Assembly (NCBI GenBank): GCA_035719045.1
Contig: DASTGO010000534.1
Span: forward strand, 1 to 8,248
Source: DASTGO01 sp035719045
GTDB lineage: Bacteria; Actinomycetota; Actinomycetes; Actinomycetales; Kineosporiaceae
Direction of reading: 5' to 3'
Length of the DNA: 8,248 nucleotides
Shown: positions 4,610 to 8,248 of the stretch, piece by piece
Numbering within the stretch: position 1 is the stretch's first letter
Layout of the letters: each line of letters begins with the position of its first letter
Notes under the pieces: model-generated
Told to the model about the DNA's origin: nothing
What the model saw: the letters and a program-made list of their open reading frames with translations, nothing else
Database searches by the model: none
Made by a program: the position numbers and the translations under genes

Positions 4610-6645
4610 CGCTTGCCCCCGTCCTGCCCCGGCCGGTAGACGACCCAGGCGCCGTCACCGGTCGTAGGGGCAACGTCCGTGCTGGGAGCCTGGTTGGGCC
4701 GGTACACGGAGGGCAGTTCGACGTCGTCGGTCTCGACGCCTGGCCCGGAGCCGATCGCCCGCGCGGTGGGTGACTGTGCGACAGGGGTCGCATGCCGGCG
4801 GCCGGGCACCGGCTGGGGGCCGGAGATGTCGGAGTCGACGACGGTCGCTGTGACCGTGACGGATCCCGCGGGTGAGTTGATCGGGGACGCAGGGGCGGGC
4901 GGGTGGATCGTGGCCGGGGCCGGGGCCGGGGTCGTGTGGGTGGGGACGGATGCTTCCGGTGCGGGTTTGGCGGTGGTGGAGGTGTTGGCGGTGGTGTGCG
5001 CGGTTGCGGCGCGGGCAGCTGCTGCTGCGGCGGCGGCAGTGCCCCCGGACGCCGCGCTGGCGACGTAGCCGGCAACGCCTCCCTGGATGGCTGCGCGGGC
5101 GATGCCGCGGATCGGTCCAGGCTCCCCAGGGTCAGGGAACTTGAAGGCGGGTTTCTTGGGCGACTGGCTGCCCGTGGCGCCGTTGCGGCCTCGTCCGGCT
5201 TCGTCCCATCCCTCCTTGAAGGACTTCGCGGTGAGTTTCCCTCCGCGACGGGCGAGGTCCACGGACCGCTTGATCCGCTGCCACGGCCTCAGGAACTTGA
5301 TCATGAAGGTTTCGGCGACGGCGAGCACCAGGAACACGGCGACCGGGTTGGCGCCCGTCTCTGGTCCGATGATTGCCCCCACCGCCGTGATCCACACGAG
5401 GGTGACGGCGCCGAAGGTGGCGGCGTTGAGGATCCCTCCGACGGCGATGTCAACGGCCCGCGTGAACACGCTCCGGAACCGCGGGATGACGGCCAGGACT
5501 GCGATCAAGGGGAGAATCCACAGGGCCAGCCGGAACACGGTGACCCCCCATATGAGCAGGAGGCTCGCCACGATCACGAACGGTGCGATGGCCGCGAGCC
5601 CCAGCCAGCCGAGCAGGGTGTACGCCCACCGGTTGAAGTTCCGGTGCCCGGCCAGGTACTCGTATGCGGCGGGGTCTTCGGACTGCACTGCGGCTGCGGC
5701 CGCCTTGTAGGCGTTCTGCTTCTGCTCGACCAGAGGGGCAGCCTTCGACGGGTCCGCGATGATCGCGTCGACCTCGGCGCGGGTGAACGCGGATGCCCTC
5801 CACAGTTCCGGCCCGTACTTCTTGGCAGCCGGGCTGTCCGTGCGGCCGAACTGTCCCGCCAGCCACGTTTCGTACACGATGGCGTGCTGCACGGAGGCGC
5901 CCAGGTTGTCTCCAGCCGATTCGGCGCCGGCCGAGCCGGGGGCGATCTGCGCGGTCGCCTGCGATGCGACGTTGAGGACCTGGGTGAGGCCCTGGTCGAC
6001 GAGCGGGCCAAGGGAGAACGCCCAGGCGAGTGCTCCCGTGGCCGCCACCGTGATCATGAATGCCCATCCGGCGTGCTCGGCGGCCTGCCGGGTGGTGTCT
6101 CGGCGGACCCGCCACAGGATCAGTAGGCCGGTAGCGATGATGCTGTAGCCGATCAGCGACGGGTACAGGTACCCGCCGAACGCAGACCGCATGACCTTGC
6201 CGACCGGGTCGAGGACACCGGTGATGCGCTGCGGCTCGAACCCGTACCGGGTCACCCCGACTGTGAGGGAGGAGACGGCGGTGAGGGTCTGCAGGCTTCC
6301 GTCGGCCATCACGCCCCACGCGGAGTCGCCCATGTCGCGGGCGGCGTCCGGGCCGCAGCCGAGGTCATAGTTGCGCCATTGGGCGCCCGCCCAGTGGTAC
6401 TCCTCGTAGACCGTGCTGGTGGGGGGGTTACCCCACGGGTCCCCGTTGCGGGGGTTCTGCGGGCCGCTGTCGAGGACGGACGTCAGGCCCGCCGACGGGA
6501 CCTCCGGGGTCGGAGGGTTCTTGCAGTCCGGCAGGCCCAGCACAGAGTGGTTCGTCGTGGTGGTGGCCGGCGCGGAAGCTGCCGGGAGCAGGACGGCGGC
6601 ACCGGCCAGGGCCGTGGCGACGGCGGCGCGTGCGAAGCGGTTCAC
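4606..6645 (-). CDS. TrbL/VirB6-like polytopic channel protein of the secretion module
   Basis: The protein has 679 residues. A Sec-type signal peptide (1 to about 25, RFARAAVATALAGAAVLL then PAASA) is followed by an extracytoplasmic part with C41 and C97 (in DLGCGPDAA). Membrane helices lie at about 158-178, 193-213, 342-370, 372-388, 402-428 and 432-450. A long loop (about 215-340) contains a mixed-charge helical region. After the basic stop-transfer region (FLRPWQRIKR) comes a tail of about 220 residues: an Ala-rich helix (about 524-547), a Thr/Ala/Pro-rich low-complexity stretch, and two copies of VYRPxQ (647-652 and 669-674). The arrangement matches TrbL/VirB6-type inner-membrane components. 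The start chosen is GTG at 6645: AGGAGG lies 7 nt upstream, it overlaps the ATPase stop as GTGA, and the signal peptide starts there. The frame is open further upstream, but that part is a shadow of the ATPase gene. Its stop overlaps the next gene. Confidence 0.88.
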   Translation of the reverse strand: MNRFARAAVATALAGAAVLLPAASAPATTTTNHSVLGLPDCKNPPTPEVPSAGLTSVLDSGPQNPRNGDPWGNPPTSTVYEEYHWAGAQWRNYDLGCGPDAARDMGDSAWGVMADGSLQTLTAVSSLTVGVTRYGFEPQRITGVLDPVGKVMRSAFGGYLYPSLIGYSIIATGLLILWRVRRDTTRQAAEHAGWAFMITVAATGALAWAFSLGPLVDQGLTQVLNVASQATAQIAPGSAGAESAGDNLGASVQHAIVYETWLAGQFGRTDSPAAKKYGPELWRASAFTRAEVDAIIADPSKAAPLVEQKQNAYKAAAAAVQSEDPAAYEYLAGHRNFNRWAYTLLGWLGLAAIAPFVIVASLLLIWGVTVFRLALWILPLIAVLAVIPRFRSVFTRAVDIAVGGILNAATFGAVTLVWITAVGAIIGPETGANPVAVFLVLAVAETFMIKFLRPWQRIKRSVDLARRGGKLTAKSFKEGWDEAGRGRNGATGSQSPKKPAFKFPDPGEPGPIRGIARAAIQGGVAGYVASAASGGTAAAAAAAARAATAHTTANTSTTAKPAPEASVPTHTTPAPAPATIHPPAPASPINSPAGSVTVTATVVDSDISGPQPVPGRRHATPVAQSPTARAIGSGPGVETDDVELPSVYRPNQAPSTDVAPTTGDGAWVVYRPGQDGGKR
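4912..4931 (-). repeat. Short GGCCGG tandem repeat coding for Ala-Pro
   Basis: On the plus strand the unit GGCCGG is repeated about three times. In the TrbL-like gene it encodes an Ala-Pro run (APAPA, near residues 574-578) in the low-complexity tail. It is a likely site of length variation by slippage, with little effect on the membrane part. Confidence 0.5.
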
Positions 6646-8248
6646 GCGAACACCTCCTGGGCGTTGAAGGTGGTGCCGGTGGTGGCACCGTGGGGGGTGG
6701 TGTTGAGGACGGCTGCGAGTTCGGGCCGGTGATTTAAGGCGACCTGCACGAGCTGCGGGGGATTCGTCCAGTCGCGTAGTAGGAACTGGCCGGCGGACAG
6801 GCCGGTGAGCATCGCCTCGTAGCCGAGCCCGACGGGGACCTTGGCGAGATGGAGTGCGGCCGCCGCTGAGGCGTCGCTGTCCATGCGGCCGATGAACATG
6901 GCGCCGATGAGGTTGCCGATCTCCTCGGAGATGGGGAGGAAGTCCCTGGGGTTCTGGCTGCCGATGAGGAAGGCCGCGTTCCACTTCCGGCTGTCCCGGG
7001 CGCCGCGGTCCATGAAGTGGCCGAGGCTCGCGTCTCCGCGGCCGGTTAACGCTCCCTCGTCGACCCCGATCAGCTTCGGTTCCCGGTCGCCGTACATGGT
7101 GCGGGCAGCGAGCCGGGCGGCCAGGTGGAGGACGGGGGCGGCCATCTGCTCCGCCCACGTCCAGTACTCGCGCCGGGATCCGGGGGCCGGCGGAGTGAGC
7201 CCTGGTGTGGTGATGACGGTGAGTAGGGCGTCGCCGGTCACGCCGGACGAGTCCTGGTTGGTCGCCGGGAAGATCAGGGACGCTCCCCGCTGCTCGGAGG
7301 CGTCGCGGAGGATCTGCGCGACCGCCTTCCCGTGTTCCCCTTCCTGCTCCAGCAGGCTGATCACGTCCCAGGGGGTTGCCCCGAGGTGGGACGGGGCGTT
7401 GGCGACTGCGCTGCGGAGGACCGCGATGGTGGTTCCGCCGTTCGGCCCGGAGATCATGGCGCCGGGCAGGAGCATCGTGAGGGCGTCGATCGTCAGCTCG
7501 CGGCGTTCCGCGGCGGCGGCCGCGAAGTCCTGGTTGTACTCGGTGTCCCCGTCCTCGCCGTCGCTGTACTGACTGCGCTGCGGGTTCGGGATGAGCGTGT
7601 ACGGGTTGAGGGTGCCGGGACGTGCGCTGGTGAGGTTCACGACGCGGGCGTCACGCCGCAGGTGGGTGAGGGTGGCGAGTTGGGCGAGTGGCCCGGACGG
7701 GTCGAGCAGGACGACCTTGCGGCCCAGCCGGGCGGCCTGCTCGGCGAGGATCCCCGTCAGGGCGGACTTTCCGGACCCGAGGCCACCGCAGGTGAGGATC
7801 AGGCCGGACCGCTCATGCTCAGGGCCGAACGCGGGGTCGAACAGGACGGCGGACCGGCCAGTGGCGAACGTCGATCCCAGCATGGGCCCGGACGGGGTGC
7901 CGACGCGGGTCGCGGCGTTCGGGACCGCTGTCGCCGCGAACGGGGCGGGCATCCACCGCTCCGTGCCCGGCAGGGCGATCGGGGCTGTCGGGACGAATTC
8001 GGACAGGAGCGCTGCCTGCCCGTGTGTGTGGGTCCACCCGATCCGTTGGTCGCGGGCGTAGGCGGCCGTGAACGCCTGGACGCGGCGCCGGACCTCCTCC
8101 GCGGTGACTCCGGTGATGGCGGCCCGGACCGGGCCGATCAGCCGGCACGCCACCTCGCGGCTTCCGGATCGGGCCTCGTCCTCACCGCGGCGTGCTACCT
8201 CGAGTGCGCGGGAGACCTCGGCGGGCGGTTCCTCGTCGTGCTCCCAGT
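6642..8248 (-). CDS. VirB4-like secretion ATPase, N-terminus outside the window
   Basis: The frame is open to the right edge with no stop, so the 535 codons seen lack the true start; the GTG at 8153 is internal and has no special support. The protein ends VFA at 6642. A Walker A motif GGLGSGKS is at 7764-7787. Walker B (LIGVDEG) is at 7053-7073, and the Gln-containing motif IGSQNPRDF follows about 30 residues later. Near the C-terminus AGQFLLRD matches the closing motif of VirB4/TraC/TrbE-type ATPases. Between Walker A and B there is a long insert with an acidic loop (DGEDGDTEYNQDF) and helices. The visible N-terminal 100 residues fit the end of the VirB4 N-terminal domain. Such ATPases energise assembly and transport in type IV secretion systems at the inner membrane face. 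It is the most upstream gene visible, and its stop overlaps the TrbL-like start as GTGA. A DNA-pumping FtsK/VirD4 protein is the main alternative but fits less well. Confidence 0.9.
   Translation of the reverse strand, partial: WEHDEEPPAEVSRALEVARRGEDEARSGSREVACRLIGPVRAAITGVTAEEVRRRVQAFTAAYARDQRIGWTHTHGQAALLSEFVPTAPIALPGTERWMPAPFAATAVPNAATRVGTPSGPMLGSTFATGRSAVLFDPAFGPEHERSGLILTCGGLGSGKSALTGILAEQAARLGRKVVLLDPSGPLAQLATLTHLRRDARVVNLTSARPGTLNPYTLIPNPQRSQYSDGEDGDTEYNQDFAAAAAERRELTIDALTMLLPGAMISGPNGGTTIAVLRSAVANAPSHLGATPWDVISLLEQEGEHGKAVAQILRDASEQRGASLIFPATNQDSSGVTGDALLTVITTPGLTPPAPGSRREYWTWAEQMAAPVLHLAARLAARTMYGDREPKLIGVDEGALTGRGDASLGHFMDRGARDSRKWNAAFLIGSQNPRDFLPISEEIGNLIGAMFIGRMDSDASAAAALHLAKVPVGLGYEAMLTGLSAGQFLLRDWTNPPQLVQVALNHRPELAAVLNTTPHGATTGTTFNAQEVFA
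6643..6658 (-). promoter_or_regulatory. Ribosome binding site that fixes the TrbL-like start
   Basis: AGGAGG (6653-6658 on the minus strand) lies 7 nt before the GTG at 6645, inside the last codons of the ATPase gene. This settles the start of the TrbL-like protein, whose frame is otherwise open upstream to 7158. It is the strongest Shine-Dalgarno in the operon part of the window. Confidence 0.8.

Noticed and set aside
4903..6126. Plus-strand frame of 407 codons
   Set aside because: It is antisense to the TrbL-like gene and is a typical long shadow in GC-rich DNA.
6646..7158. An 850-residue version of the TrbL-like protein starting at 7158
   Set aside because: The extra part overlaps the ATPase gene out of frame and reads as low-complexity Arg/Pro/Gly. 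A strong ribosome binding site, a GTGA overlap and a signal peptide all point to 6645.
8151..8153. GTG at 8153 as the start of the ATPase
   Set aside because: The frame stays open to the window edge with protein-like sequence (starting WEHDEEPPAEV), and VirB4 proteins have a longer N-terminal domain, so the start is outside.

Overview
The window is GC-rich, compact, minus-strand DNA that looks like an actinobacterial (Streptomyces-type) mobile element or plasmid. The grounds are the high G/C at third codon positions, GTG starts, 4-bp start/stop overlaps, and a DUF2637-type membrane protein with a helix-turn-helix tail of the kind found on Streptomyces plasmids and integrative elements. No relaxase, integrase, replication gene, tRNA, rRNA or CRISPR array is visible, so the type of element cannot be fixed from this window.

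All supported genes are on the minus strand, so transcription runs from high to low coordinates. From the right edge the order is: a VirB4-like secretion ATPase (6642-8248, N-terminus outside the window); a polytopic TrbL/VirB6-like channel protein with a signal peptide (4606-6645); a single-span protein with a small extracytoplasmic domain reminiscent of VirB8/TcpC (4085-4609); a membrane-anchored cell-wall hydrolase combining a transglycosylase-like and an M23 peptidase domain (3036-4088); a 123-residue coiled-coil/HTH protein (2668-3039); and a DUF2637-like four-span protein with a C-terminal HTH (1243-2604). The first five genes are joined by four consecutive 4-bp overlaps (GTGA, ATGA, GTGA, GTGA). 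The sixth follows after 63 nt, with its own ribosome binding site, and a strong hairpin at 1188-1226 ends the unit. The set (energising ATPase, polytopic channel, VirB8-like bridge, wall hydrolase) amounts to a minimal Gram-positive type IV secretion apparatus.

The stretch 785-1242 has no convincing gene. It holds the operon terminator, a 10-bp inverted repeat with a 24-nt spacer (979-1022), smaller dyads near 940-962 and 1024-1035, and a 26-bp near-perfect palindrome (801-826) placed where the promoter of the next gene should be.

Left of it, an open minus-strand frame runs from a GTG at 784 to the left edge without a stop. It encodes an HNH nuclease domain fused to a segment containing one or two membrane helices. 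A near-ideal Shine-Dalgarno with an ATG lies in frame exactly between the two halves (ATG at 439), so the reading frame may yield both a fusion and a separate membrane protein.

The hexamer GCGCGC is also sharply partitioned: about nineteen occurrences by hand count left of about position 2900 and none in the secretion genes to the right.
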